Assembly (NCBI RefSeq): GCF_041080835.1
Contig: NZ_CP129683.1
Span: 620,001-684,000 of the forward strand
DNA from: Bifidobacterium sp. WK012_4_13
Lineage (GTDB): Bacteria > Actinomycetota > Actinomycetes > Actinomycetales > Bifidobacteriaceae
Reading direction: 5' to 3'
DNA: 64,000 nt
A program made the translations under genes and the position numbers. Below are positions 1 to 8,712 of the stretch, in pieces. The notes beneath the pieces are model-generated. The model was not told the origin of the DNA. It saw only the letters and a list, made by a program, of their open reading frames with translations, and ran no database searches. Position 1 is the stretch's first letter, and each line of letters starts with the position of its first letter.

Positions 1-2
1 GC

Positions 3-116
3 GGACGGTCGCCTGCGTCATGGCCTTATGCCTCCGTTCAAGCCGGAGCAGGCCTCGACGCAGGCTTCTTTGGCAAGTCCGGACCATCGGTGGGCAAGCC
101 CCGCGAGACACTGTGA
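3..116 (+). CDS. Possible C-terminal tail of an upstream gene (partial)
   Basis: One plus-strand frame is open from the window edge to a TGA at 114-116, about 37 codons, with a Gly/Pro/Ser-rich reading near its end. Codon third positions look compatible with coding, but I recognise no family. In many bacteria pta precedes ackA, so a phosphate acetyltransferase tail is possible, but nothing in the residues confirms it. It could equally be non-coding. Confidence 0.2.
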   Translation, partial: GRSPASWPYASVQAGAGLDAGFFGKSGPSVGKPRETL

Positions 117-212
117 ACTTTGGTCATGGCGACTCGACTTGTTACCCCCAACGAGTAGTCTGAAACAGCAGGGAGCAGTAGCTCCACATCATCACATCAG
201 GAGGATGCCACA

Positions 213-1439
213 ATGGCAAAAACCGTCCTTGTTATCAATTCAGGTTCAAGCTCCATCAAATATCAGCTCGTGGACCTTGAAAACGGAGAGGGACTTGCCT
301 CTGGCCTCGTCGAGAAAATCGGCGAGCCGTCAGATGGTCATTACAAGCATGAGTTCAACGGAGAAAAGCATGAGCTCGAAGAGCCGATTCCGGACCATGA
401 GGTCGGCCTGAAGCGTGTTCTCGGATTCTTCGAGGAGTATGGCCCAAGCTTGAAGGATGCCGGCATCGTCGCCGTCGGCCACCGCGTCGTTCAGGGTGGG
501 TCAGTCTTCCCCAAGCCAGCCTTGGTCACCGATAAGACCATCGCACAGGTCAAGAATCTCGCAGTGCTCGCTCCCCTTCACAATGGACCTGAGGCAACGG
601 GCGCTGAAGTCATGCGTTCGCTTCTTCCCGATACGCCGCAGGTGTTCGTGTTCGACAGCTCATTCTTCTTCCAACTGCCAAAGTCGGCCAGCACCTATGC
701 GCTCAACAAGGAAATTGCCGATCAGTACCATATTCGCCGCTACGGCGCTCACGGTACCAGCCACGAATATGTCGGATCCCAGGTTCCAGACCTTATCGGC
801 AAGCCAGCCGAAGGCCTCAGGCAGATCGTGCTTCATATCGGAAACGGTGCATCCGCTTCCGCACAGATTTCCGGCAAGCCTGTGGAGACATCCATGGGTC
901 TGACACCACTCGAAGGCCTGGTCATGGGTGGACGCACCGGTGACATCGACCCAGCCGTCGTATTCCACCTGATTCGCAATGCGCACATGAACGTCGATGA
1001 ACTCGATACCCTGTTCAACAAGCACTCAGGCCTGATGGGCATGACCGGACACGGCGACATGCGAGAGATACACAAGATGATCGCCGATGGCAACGAGGAC
1101 GCCAAGCTCGCTCTCGAGGTATACGTGCATCGCATCGTCAGCTACATCGGCAACTACACCGCCCAGATGGGTGGCGTCGATGTCATCACCTTCACCGCTG
1201 GCGTCGGCGAGAATGATGAGATCGTCCGCCGCATGGTGGCGCATAAGCTCGAACCATTCGGCGTGAAGCTCGATGAGAAGAAGAATGACACCCGTTCCAA
1301 GGAACCGCGAATCATCTCTGAACCTGACAGCAGTGTCACACTGTGCATCATTCCGACGAACGAGGAGCTGTCCATAGCCCGTCAGTCCGCAACGATCGCC
1401 GAGCAGGGCGATTCCTATGGCAACACCTTCACCAAGTAG
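213..1439 (+). CDS. ackA: Acetate kinase
   Basis: Acetate kinase (408 aa, normal family length) interconverts acetyl phosphate + ADP and acetate + ATP in the cytosol. In bifidobacteria it is the main ATP-yielding step after the phosphoketolase (bifid) shunt. Visible motifs: the N-terminal NSGSSSIKYQL phosphate loop (residues 9-19), GHRVVQGG (89-96), HGTSHEYV (180-187), HIGNGAS (208-214), GGRTGDIDP (229-237) and FTAGVGEND near 330. The segment usually read as FDTAFH is here FDSSFF, keeping the catalytic Asp. The ATG has an AGGAGG ribosome site about 8 nt upstream. A strong terminator stem follows the stop, so the gene is probably transcribed alone or as the end of an upstream unit. Confidence 0.97.
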   Translation: MAKTVLVINSGSSSIKYQLVDLENGEGLASGLVEKIGEPSDGHYKHEFNGEKHELEEPIPDHEVGLKRVLGFFEEYGPSLKDAGIVAVGHRVVQGGSVFPKPALVTDKTIAQVKNLAVLAPLHNGPEATGAEVMRSLLPDTPQVFVFDSSFFFQLPKSASTYALNKEIADQYHIRRYGAHGTSHEYVGSQVPDLIGKPAEGLRQIVLHIGNGASASAQISGKPVETSMGLTPLEGLVMGGRTGDIDPAVVFHLIRNAHMNVDELDTLFNKHSGLMGMTGHGDMREIHKMIADGNEDAKLALEVYVHRIVSYIGNYTAQMGGVDVITFTAGVGENDEIVRRMVAHKLEPFGVKLDEKKNDTRSKEPRIISEPDSSVTLCIIPTNEELSIARQSATIAEQGDSYGNTFTK

Positions 1440-1486
1440 CATCAGCCTCAACTGTGCCTGATATATGACACGTTTGACAGCCAGAA

Positions 1487-1544
1487 CAGCGATGCCCGCC
1501 TTGACGAAACGATTGAGAAATCGCAGTCAAGGCGGGCATCGCTG
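1487..1544. terminator. Long perfect hairpin between convergent ackA and TDT gene
   Basis: A perfect 19-bp inverted repeat (1487-1505 and 1526-1544) with a 20-nt loop lies between the stops of two converging genes. Its symmetry suits bidirectional termination. No long T tract follows on either side, so efficiency is inferred from the stem alone. Confidence 0.7.
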
Positions 1545-1619
1545 ATTTCAGGCAACTGTCTGCATCGTTCGCCTCGCAAGTTTCTTCACCGGACCGTCAC
1601 CGATCTTGCTCATGCGCCA

Positions 1620-2717
1620 TCACTCGTGCAGGGCAGGCGCAGTCCTGCGCCATTGCGCCAATTCGAATGTGATGAACAGATAGAACACATAGAACACGAC
1701 AATGGCGGCAAGCGCGGTCTCTGCCTTCTGCACGACGAAGAGCCACGCGGGCACAGACCAGCCGATTCCCCGGAAGAGCGTGAGCGCCTTGAGCATCGCA
1801 GTCGCGGTGATGACGAAGGGGAATGTCATCGCGGCGTAGGACGGCGCGAGTGGGAGTCGCAGAAGCGCAGGCATCTGAATGAGCACGAATGCGAACAGCA
1901 ATTGGGCGCATATCAGCATGACCAGAACCAGGGTCACATTCGGGTGAGGCTCCGCAGTCGTATATCCAGCAATTGAAAGGCTCATTGGGGCTGCATAGAT
2001 CGCCACGGTCGGCCGTGCAGCCTGAGGCAATGAGATCTTGAACATGCGGATGGTCACAGCCACAAAGCTAAGGGCATAGAGAACGAATCCGCACCAGAAG
2101 ATCAGGAGGCCGAAGGGCTGCTGTCCGACAGGTGCCGAGGTCGCCGAGGCCACCACGATGCCGACGAATCCGACGAACCATGTCGGGAAGACATTGGCGA
2201 GATCGAAATGCTTCACGACGAAGCGACTGGCGACATGGACCATGAGCACGAGGTTGCAGCTCACCGCGAAATACCAGAGGGCAACGGCAAGTATGCCCCA
2301 GATGCCGCCAATCGGAGCGATATATGAGGCGTATTGCATGAGGGACATCAGAATCGTGGCCGAAACGGGCGCGACGACCGGATTGGACATGTCCTCGCTC
2401 AGGACGACGCCTGGATGCATGAGGAACTTGACGATGATGGTCGCGAACAGTGGCAGCGGCAGCAGACCGAAGACGATGTGGATGGGGACGGATTGGGCGG
2501 AGAACATGCCTCCCAGCAGATTTCCGAGCGCAAGAACCGCCAGTGTCAGGCCACCCTTGGGAAGCGGAACGCTCCTATGAAATGCTGCGATTCTGGATTC
2601 CTTGCGAATCCTCTCTGGAAGTGTCTCGAGTCTGTGCTGTGTGGGTGCCTCCGGCGCTTCGCCGATGCTTTTTGAAATGGACATAATGACACTGTGCATC
2701 ATATATTGATATTCCAC
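1620..2717 (-). CDS. TDT-family (TehA/Mae1/SLAC1-like) membrane transporter
   Basis: A hydrophobic protein of up to 365 aa with about ten membrane segments after a 50-residue polar N-terminus. The pattern, including the PxGG near the first segment and the later YAAPMSLSIAGY stretch, fits the tellurite-resistance/dicarboxylate transporter (TDT) family, whose members export sulfite, C4-dicarboxylates, tellurite or anions. The substrate here is unknown. The start is uncertain: GTG at 2717, ATG at 2702, 2699 or 2684, none with a strong ribosome site. It is divergent from a LysR regulator across a very AT-rich gap, the usual layout for a transporter controlled by its neighbour. Confidence 0.75.
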   Translation of the reverse strand: MEYQYMMHSVIMSISKSIGEAPEAPTQHRLETLPERIRKESRIAAFHRSVPLPKGGLTLAVLALGNLLGGMFSAQSVPIHIVFGLLPLPLFATIIVKFLMHPGVVLSEDMSNPVVAPVSATILMSLMQYASYIAPIGGIWGILAVALWYFAVSCNLVLMVHVASRFVVKHFDLANVFPTWFVGFVGIVVASATSAPVGQQPFGLLIFWCGFVLYALSFVAVTIRMFKISLPQAARPTVAIYAAPMSLSIAGYTTAEPHPNVTLVLVMLICAQLLFAFVLIQMPALLRLPLAPSYAAMTFPFVITATAMLKALTLFRGIGWSVPAWLFVVQKAETALAAIVVFYVFYLFITFELAQWRRTAPALHE

Positions 2718-2774
2718 AAATTACTTAAAACGATATATGATATTCGATATTAGAATATGAATGACCAGCCATCC
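2718..2774. promoter_or_regulatory. AT-rich divergent promoter region, TDT transporter/LysR
   Basis: The gap between the divergent transporter and regulator genes is markedly AT-rich compared with its surroundings and contains repeated ATAT/GATAT dyads around 2728-2760. This is where a LysR protein would be expected to bind and repress itself while activating the transporter. Exact -35/-10 and T-N11-A sites are not assigned. Confidence 0.45.
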
Positions 2775-2790
2775 GGAGGATTCCGCGACG

Positions 2791-3678
2791 ATGAAGACGA
2801 ATGAAGTGAACTTTGCAGCATTGCAGACGCTTATAGCCGTCTTCGAGACCAGGGAATTCACGGCGGCAGCCGATGAGTTGAAAGTCTCGCAGTCCACCGT
2901 TTCCAAGAGGATCGCATCCTTGGAGAGCCTCTTCGGCAAGCCTCTCTTCATCCGGCACGCCAAAAGGGAGCTTCGACCCACACAGGCAGGGCGAGCCCTG
3001 TATGCAGAGGCGACGCAGATCGTGCACATGTGGTCAGGATCGGTGTATCGCATGACAAGCAGCAACTTCCAGAAAACGCCGTTCACGCTTCTGCTTTCCC
3101 ACACCGCCTCAAGCACTCTTCTGCCGCATGTCATGCAGGGTCTGGAATCAAGTCTGGCAACGATGAGTCTGTCAGTCCATACCATGAATTCCGAGCACAT
3201 CATCGATTCCATCCTTGGGAAACGGGCGCAGATGGGAATAATCGAGAAGCCCGTGACCACCGATCTGGTCGACCTTAAGGTTCTTCGCCAGGATCAGCTC
3301 GTTCTCGCAGGCCAGACCCATGGCACGCAGACGGGCATGAGGCGCAGCGACGATCCTGACGGCGATGCGGATCGGAATGAGGTATGGCTGCTTCGCGAAG
3401 CGGGATCGGGAGTCAGATATTTCACCGATCTGTATTTCCAGTCGACAGGCATCTCGCCTAGGAATGTGATCGAGCTCGATAGCAACGAAAAAATACGCGC
3501 GGTTCTGTCGACTGGCATAGGCTGCACGCTCATGTCGAAGGACTCGGTTCCGGCAGGCGTGCCGATTCGAAGGCTGGGACCTCCCTTCATACGCAACTTC
3601 TATGCAGTTACGCCAAAGAGTGGTCTGAATCCGGCACAGTCGAAGCTTGCCAATATGATTGCCTCCCTTGCCCAGTAG
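2791..3678 (+). CDS. LysR-family transcriptional regulator
   Basis: A 295-aa LysR-type regulator. Residues 1-60 carry the winged helix-turn-helix (FTAAADELKVSQSTVSKRI), followed by a periplasmic-binding-like effector domain to the C-terminus; total length is typical. I chose the ATG at 2791 because GGAGGA lies 10 nt upstream at 2775-2780; an in-frame ATG at 2761 has no such site. It is divergent from the TDT transporter, which it probably controls in response to a small-molecule inducer; the ligand cannot be read from sequence. Confidence 0.88.
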   Translation: MKTNEVNFAALQTLIAVFETREFTAAADELKVSQSTVSKRIASLESLFGKPLFIRHAKRELRPTQAGRALYAEATQIVHMWSGSVYRMTSSNFQKTPFTLLLSHTASSTLLPHVMQGLESSLATMSLSVHTMNSEHIIDSILGKRAQMGIIEKPVTTDLVDLKVLRQDQLVLAGQTHGTQTGMRRSDDPDGDADRNEVWLLREAGSGVRYFTDLYFQSTGISPRNVIELDSNEKIRAVLSTGIGCTLMSKDSVPAGVPIRRLGPPFIRNFYAVTPKSGLNPAQSKLANMIASLAQ

Positions 3679-3696
3679 GCATGCAGGCGCATCAGA

Positions 3697-4641
3697 TCAG
3701 AGCCGTAGATAATCAAGGACCTGCTCATGCAAGGGTCCGTTCGTCGCCACGCCGCATCCGCCCCAAGGCCCGGGATTGCCCTGCAGATCGGTGAAGCTGC
3801 CACCTGCCTCGGTAACGATGGGAACCAGGGCCGCCATGTCGTAGAGATCGAGCTCAGGTTCTGCGGCAATGTCAATGGCTCCCTGGGCGACCAGCATGTA
3901 TTGCCAGAAATCACCGAAGCCGCGCAATCTCCACAGTCTGTCGGTCAGCTCGATGAGCCTGTTCCTGTCGCCGCGCTCCTTCCAACCGGAAAGCGATGAC
4001 AGCGACATCGAGGCATGCTCCAGTCGACTTACCTTGGATACATGAATCCGGGAGGCATGGTCGACGTCCATGCCCATGAACGCGCCGCCACCCTGTGCCG
4101 CAAACCACCGATTATGGAGGAATGGCGAGGAAACGACTCCAACGACCAGCTCATGGTTGACTTCGAGACCTATCAGCGTGGCCCAAACGGGAACGCCTCT
4201 CACGAAGTTCTTGGTTCCATCGATCGGATCGAGAATCCAGCGCCGGCCTGTCGATTCGGCCTTGCCCAGCTCTTCTCCATAGACGCTGTCCCCGGGACGA
4301 TTGCGTTCGATGATGCCGCGAAGCGTCGCCTCTGTCTCCCGGTCGGCGTCGGTGACCGGCGTATGGTCCGGCTTGTCCTCGATATGCAGATCGAGAGCGC
4401 CGAATCGAGCGGACGTTACCTTGTCCGCCTCGTCCGCCATGTGCAGTGCAAGGAGCAGGTCTTCGCGATACGGGTTCGCAGCAAGCTCCTTCTCGAACGA
4501 TTCCTGACGATAATGTGGCCTGTCATATTCGTCATCGACGGATGAACTGTTTGGTGAGGTCTGTGACATGTTCGCTGTCATCTCCATACTTGCTGACGAG
4601 GGTATCGTTGCTGTGTGCATTCCACAGTAACGATAGTGCAC
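3697..4641 (-). CDS. Inositol monophosphatase-family phosphatase, probably histidinol-phosphatase-like
   Basis: A Mg-dependent phosphatase of the IMPase fold (up to 314 aa). Metal-binding motifs are visible: GEELG, ILDPIDGTKNF and the C-terminal LDLYDMAALVPIVTEAGG. Actinobacterial members of this subgroup dephosphorylate histidinol phosphate (HisN) or inositol phosphates; the FGDFWQYMLVAQG segment resembles HisN, but the substrate is an inference. The conserved domain begins around residue 55, so the true start is uncertain: GTG at 4641 abuts the aroA stop, with ATGs at 4620, 4587, 4581 and 4569. The tight junction suggests co-transcription with aroA. Confidence 0.82.
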   Translation of the reverse strand: MHYRYCGMHTATIPSSASMEMTANMSQTSPNSSSVDDEYDRPHYRQESFEKELAANPYREDLLLALHMADEADKVTSARFGALDLHIEDKPDHTPVTDADRETEATLRGIIERNRPGDSVYGEELGKAESTGRRWILDPIDGTKNFVRGVPVWATLIGLEVNHELVVGVVSSPFLHNRWFAAQGGGAFMGMDVDHASRIHVSKVSRLEHASMSLSSLSGWKERGDRNRLIELTDRLWRLRGFGDFWQYMLVAQGAIDIAAEPELDLYDMAALVPIVTEAGGSFTDLQGNPGPWGGCGVATNGPLHEQVLDYLRL

Positions 4642-6066
4642 TTATTCGCTCTTCGTGTTCTCGTGGCCATAAGAGAGCATATTCCGCCACATTGCGACGA
4701 AGTCAGGCAGTGTCTTGCCCGTTGTCTCGATGTTCTCGACTTGGATGCCACCTATGCGCAGACCGAGCATCGCGCCAAAGGTCGCCATGCGATGATCGTG
4801 ATAGCTCCTGATCGTCTCGCCATGCAGGCGAGACGCCTCGACGGGCCGAATGACCACGCCATCCTCGGTTTCGACGGCTCTGCCACCGACTCGTCGAATC
4901 TCGCGGACCATCGCCGCAAGCCTGTTGGTCTCATGACCGCGCAGATGAGCGATTCCCATCATTGCAGTTTCCGAATCGGCGAATGTGAGCAATGCTGCGA
5001 TCGAAGGCGCCAACTCGCCAGCCGCTTCCAGGTCGAAATCTCCAAGCCCGTGAATCGTGCCATCCGATCTGACCCTGCAAAAGCGGACGCCTCCCTCTTC
5101 GGGGAAATCGACGCTTCCTCCGATGCGCTCCAGGATGGATGGAAGCAGTCCCCCAGGCTGGGTCGTGGCCTTCGGCCAGAAAGGAATGCGGACCGAGCCC
5201 TGTGCAAGCAGCGCCGCGCCAAGGAAGGGAGCGGCGTTCGACAGATCGGGTTCGACAGTGACGGATCGAGGAAGCTGCAGCGCGTGATGCTCGACCTTCC
5301 AGACATGCGCGGATTCGTCCACGGCAACATGGCCACCCGCCTTAGCGATGTCTGCAACGGTCATATTGATATGCGGCAAGCTTGGGAGAGCAGAGGCCGT
5401 GTGATGCAGCCGCAGGCCTCGGGGCAACGACGACGCTGCCAGCAACAGCCCCGATATGAACTGCGAGGAAGCCGATGAATCAATGCTGACCTCATCATGG
5501 GCTATGACCTCCGGTGGCGTGACCGAGAATGGCAGGAATCCAGTCCTGCCATGGTATTGGACCGTCGCACCGAGCTGTTCCAAGCCGTCAAGTATCGGCT
5601 TCATCGGCCTTTCATATGCTTGAGGATCGCCATCGAAGCGAACGGTGCCATCGGCAAAGAGCGCAAGCGCGGGAAGGAATCTCATGACCGTTCCGGCCAA
5701 GCCGCAGAAAATGGTGACATTGCCTCGAAAACGAGGCGCGCCTTCGACTCTCCGAGTCTCTCTTGGGGGTGTTATCCGCACGGTCGTCGATGATGATGAC
5801 TCCCCCTCGATGTCCACTCCTAGCTGTTCGAGCGCCTGAATCATCAGGCTGGTGTCTCGCGAGCGCAGCAGGCCGCGTATCGTCACGGTCTGCGAGCTCA
5901 ATGCCGCAAGGATCAGATATCTGTTCGACAGAGATTTGCTTCCGGGTACGGTGACGGTTGCATCCAAAGGTCTCAACGGAGTCGGTGCGGCCCAAGAAAC
6001 GTCACCTCCGGCTTCCTCTGCGAGCGTGGTGTGCGATGCCTGTGGTTGTGGATGCTGCTCGGTCAT
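4642..6066 (-). CDS. aroA: 3-phosphoshikimate 1-carboxyvinyltransferase (EPSP synthase)
   Basis: EPSP synthase (474 aa from the chosen start) transfers enolpyruvyl from PEP to shikimate-3-phosphate in aromatic amino acid synthesis. Family motifs: PGSKSLSNRYLILAAL near the N-terminus, LAGTVMRFLPALALF (PEP site), RPMKPILDGLEQLGA, SSQFISGLLLAA, PDLSNAAPFLGAALL and the C-terminal DHRMATFGAMLGL. The ATG at 6066 gives the usual domain start; the frame is open to 6129 but that leader has no similarity to the family. It is followed without a gap by the IMPase-family gene. Confidence 0.96.
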   Translation of the reverse strand: MTEQHPQPQASHTTLAEEAGGDVSWAAPTPLRPLDATVTVPGSKSLSNRYLILAALSSQTVTIRGLLRSRDTSLMIQALEQLGVDIEGESSSSTTVRITPPRETRRVEGAPRFRGNVTIFCGLAGTVMRFLPALALFADGTVRFDGDPQAYERPMKPILDGLEQLGATVQYHGRTGFLPFSVTPPEVIAHDEVSIDSSASSQFISGLLLAASSLPRGLRLHHTASALPSLPHINMTVADIAKAGGHVAVDESAHVWKVEHHALQLPRSVTVEPDLSNAAPFLGAALLAQGSVRIPFWPKATTQPGGLLPSILERIGGSVDFPEEGGVRFCRVRSDGTIHGLGDFDLEAAGELAPSIAALLTFADSETAMMGIAHLRGHETNRLAAMVREIRRVGGRAVETEDGVVIRPVEASRLHGETIRSYHDHRMATFGAMLGLRIGGIQVENIETTGKTLPDFVAMWRNMLSYGHENTKSE

Positions 6067-6183
6067 GGCTCTTATCGTAACTTGGAATGGAGATTTTCGA
6101 GGCATATGGCATGTGTTCGTGACCGGCATGGTGGCTCTTCCTCGATCATGTGCCAGGAACTTAGGAGTCCAGGCCGAATTCCG

Positions 6184-7365
6184 CTACTTGTCGGAGGACA
6201 GGCGCGATTCAGGAGCACCTGCCACCTTTGCCACCGACGTGTCGATGGATTGTAGATACACCAGCTGCGCCTGCGCCCTGTCGGCCTCTATCGCGGCGAT
6301 GTGGCGGGAAAAGACGATGAACCATCCGAGGAAGATGAGGCCGGCGAGGGCTTCGACGTTCGTCAGCGTATTGTCGCCCTCAAGCCAGAATCCGCCGGCG
6401 ACAGCACAGATGATGATGCTCAGGTCCGAAACCACATATATCGCCTTGGAGAGTTGCGGGGCGATCCACGGCAGGCCGATCAGCAGCATGCACATGATGC
6501 CGGGCATACCGCGTGCGAAAACGTTGTGCAATATGGGATGAGGCGAATATCTGAAAGTGCCTATCCCAATGAATGCGATGCCAAGAAGCGACAGCAGCGA
6601 CCACAGGATCGAGACACGCAGCCTGAAATGCCGGATGCTTTCGGGATGACTGTGCGAATCACCGCCGACCTGAGGCGTCGGAAGATGCGCACGACTCCAA
6701 TCCTCACGCATGCGATGCGTCGTGAGCAGCTCCGAGATTGCAAAGTAGCTGATGATGATGATGCATATTCCCGCAAGTATCAGCGTCGAATTGAACATCC
6801 TTGCGGCGAAGGTCGTTCTGTCACCGAGTTGGGAGAAGTTATTATGCCACCAGTTCGGGTCGTCGGTGGTCAGTCCCGCGGTCGTGACGCCGGAGACGAC
6901 GAAGAGTGGCAGCAGCGATGCGATGGTCTTTGCATCCATCAGGTCTGCCTGGACGAAGGTTATGTATCCCACCACCCCGGCGAAGACTGCGCTTACCCAC
7001 GGCAGGTATCCGATGAAGATGCGGATGCCCATCATGTCGGTGATGATGCCGAAGATCGCGAAGACGGAGAGGAATATCGTCGAAGCGTATACGACGGAAA
7101 GCGCGACGATCTCGATGCTGCGTCTAACCGGCACCCACCATCCACGCTGAAGATTCAACGAATTCGAGTTTCGGGCATATCCGACGATGAATGACGACAC
7201 GCCGCAGAAGGTGACGAACCCTGATGAGACCATAAACATTCTTCGGGTGACCTGCCAGATCGGCGGTGCCATCTCAACATAGATCTTGACCATAATAGCT
7301 GCTGCAATGGCGCAGATTAGAAAGGAAATGAGCCCGGAAGTCTCAGCACGCTGATGCCGGCCCAT
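6184..7365 (-). CDS. Ten-segment integral membrane protein, function unknown (DUF998-like?)
   Basis: A 393-aa hydrophobic protein with about ten predicted membrane helices. Between helices 5 and 6 is a polar TTDDPNWWHNNFSQLG loop, a short conserved-looking motif that recalls the DUF998 family; the match is tentative. The ATG at 7365 is chosen because AGGAG lies 6 nt upstream; the frame is open to 7467 but earlier starts lack a ribosome site. The gene stands between aroA and tRNA-Pro, with no co-oriented partner that would explain it. No catalytic or transport motif is visible. Confidence 0.75.
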   Translation of the reverse strand: MGRHQRAETSGLISFLICAIAAAIMVKIYVEMAPPIWQVTRRMFMVSSGFVTFCGVSSFIVGYARNSNSLNLQRGWWVPVRRSIEIVALSVVYASTIFLSVFAIFGIITDMMGIRIFIGYLPWVSAVFAGVVGYITFVQADLMDAKTIASLLPLFVVSGVTTAGLTTDDPNWWHNNFSQLGDRTTFAARMFNSTLILAGICIIIISYFAISELLTTHRMREDWSRAHLPTPQVGGDSHSHPESIRHFRLRVSILWSLLSLLGIAFIGIGTFRYSPHPILHNVFARGMPGIMCMLLIGLPWIAPQLSKAIYVVSDLSIIICAVAGGFWLEGDNTLTNVEALAGLIFLGWFIVFSRHIAAIEADRAQAQLVYLQSIDTSVAKVAGAPESRLSSDK

Positions 7366-7475
7366 AAGCCCCTCCTTCATCCAGTAAACCATCCTCGCCG
7401 ATTCTATCCAAGGGACGCTACTATGCATTATGTCGAAGTATGGGTTATACTGGTATATTGTGCTCACATGAGCAT

Positions 7476-7549
7476 CGGGCCGTAGCGCAGCTTGGTAGCG
7501 CGCCTGCTTTGGGAGCAGGATGTCGCAGGTTCAAATCCTGTCGGCCCGA
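7476..7549 (+). tRNA. tRNA-Pro (anticodon TGG)
   Basis: A full cloverleaf: acceptor CGGGCCG/CGGCCCG, anticodon stem CCTGC/GCAGG with loop TTTGGGA (anticodon TGG), and TTCAAAT T-loop. Discriminator A at 7549; CCA is not encoded. Reads proline CCA and other CCN codons. Confidence 0.97.
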
Positions 7550-7626
7550 CAAGTACTTCACTTATTGGCCATCATTCGTGGCATTTTTCTTCAACGGTCA
7601 TACTTCCTTGGCAGCTCGTTGCCAGG

Positions 7627-7686
7627 CTTTCTGTAGGCACACTTTCTGTAGGCAGGCTTTATGCAGGCAGATTTTCTGTGGGCAAG
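7627..7686. repeat. Intergenic tandem array, 4 x 15 bp
   Basis: Four head-to-tail 15-bp units (7627-7641, 7642-7656, 7657-7671, 7672-7686) share the pattern CTTTCTGTAGGCA with a few substitutions. They lie between tRNA-Pro and the end of the YwiC-like gene, in a stretch (7550-7807) with no convincing gene. Plus-strand frames that cross the array start inside the tRNA and are not credible genes. Confidence 0.85.
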
Positions 7687-7807
7687 GCGTTTCACTGCGG
7701 AACATTGCATCTTCACCTGCTGGGAAAACACAGGGTATGCCCAATCGAGTCTCGCAGATCTGAGCGAAAGAATTCAACCATCCACTCAAAGACATACGAC
7801 ACGCATC

Positions 7808-8671
7808 TCATCTGAAAGTCAGAACGAGGCTCACGCATGTGAGAAGCGTGCATGCCATCTCTATCATGCCGACCGTCTTCACTCTGAGCCTGACCGGGAC
7901 GTTGGGCATGACCGCAGCCCGTGCAAGGAGCAGCATCGCGGTGAATTCCAGAAGTGCATAGCGCAGTGAGAGCAGCACCATAAGCACATGCCAGATCAAC
8001 GAGACACGTTTCATCACGGTGCGCCGTCTGCGGCGCAGCATCGTGCGCACATGCAGTATCGCTCCAAGCTCCTGCAGCAGCCATGCCATGCCGAACACCA
8101 AGACAGACGGAGACGTCGGCAACGCAAGGGAGTCCAGGGAGGCACTGACATCGCTCGCACCCGGGACGGCCTGCATCGGGGGATTCGAAATGGTGGCGAT
8201 GAGCACAGCCATCGAAGATGCGGCGATGACGGCTACGACCTCCGCCCCGAAGGACATGGTCTGGCGTCTCCACGCGCATCCGGCGTAGACGAGCATCAGA
8301 ACGGCGAACGCAGGCGTCCAAAGCAGCACTCCTGGCGCTGCAATGACCAGCATGGCTCCAAGAATCGCTGTAAGCGCGCCCCAGAAGCAGCTCGCTGGCA
8401 GGAACTGCCTGCGAAAATGTCGTGAAAGCCACTGAGCTCCTGCGAAGATGAAGCTGTACCCACTCGCCCAGGTAACGCATGCCAGCAGTCGAAGCGGGGT
8501 GAAGCCGAATATCACAAGCGCGCTCAGTGGCGGAGCCAGTGCGAGCGACCATGCACCGGGCTGATTGGAAAGCCAAGCATCAGCGAACACGCGTCTGCGC
8601 AAGGGACGTGCTCTGAGCCTTGTTTCCCGCGAAGCGTTCGATGCTTCGTAATGCGTTCTTTCGATTGGCAT
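7808..8671 (-). CDS. YwiC-like integral membrane protein
   Basis: A 287-aa protein with about eight hydrophobic segments. After a basic N-terminus, the NQPGAWSLALAPPLSAL stretch (about residues 36-52) is characteristic of the YwiC-like family, which is widespread in Actinobacteria and Firmicutes and has no proven function. A cluster of Arg (RTMLRRRRRTVMKR) forms a cytoplasmic loop near residue 215. Upstream on the same strand lies the MFS transporter, 41 bp away, so the two may be co-transcribed. Confidence 0.65.
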   Translation of the reverse strand: MPIERTHYEASNASRETRLRARPLRRRVFADAWLSNQPGAWSLALAPPLSALVIFGFTPLRLLACVTWASGYSFIFAGAQWLSRHFRRQFLPASCFWGALTAILGAMLVIAAPGVLLWTPAFAVLMLVYAGCAWRRQTMSFGAEVVAVIAASSMAVLIATISNPPMQAVPGASDVSASLDSLALPTSPSVLVFGMAWLLQELGAILHVRTMLRRRRRTVMKRVSLIWHVLMVLLSLRYALLEFTAMLLLARAAVMPNVPVRLRVKTVGMIEMACTLLTCVSLVLTFR

Positions 8672-8712
8672 GTGTGAATCCTAACGTATTCACAGAAGCT
8701 TACTCCCGCCGT

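Noticed and set aside
4615..5478. 287-codon plus-strand frame inside aroA
   Set aside because: Antisense to aroA motifs; no family resemblance.
7440..7815. Two short plus-strand ORFs across tRNA-Pro and the 15-bp array
   Set aside because: They begin in or before the tRNA, and their repeats simply follow the array.
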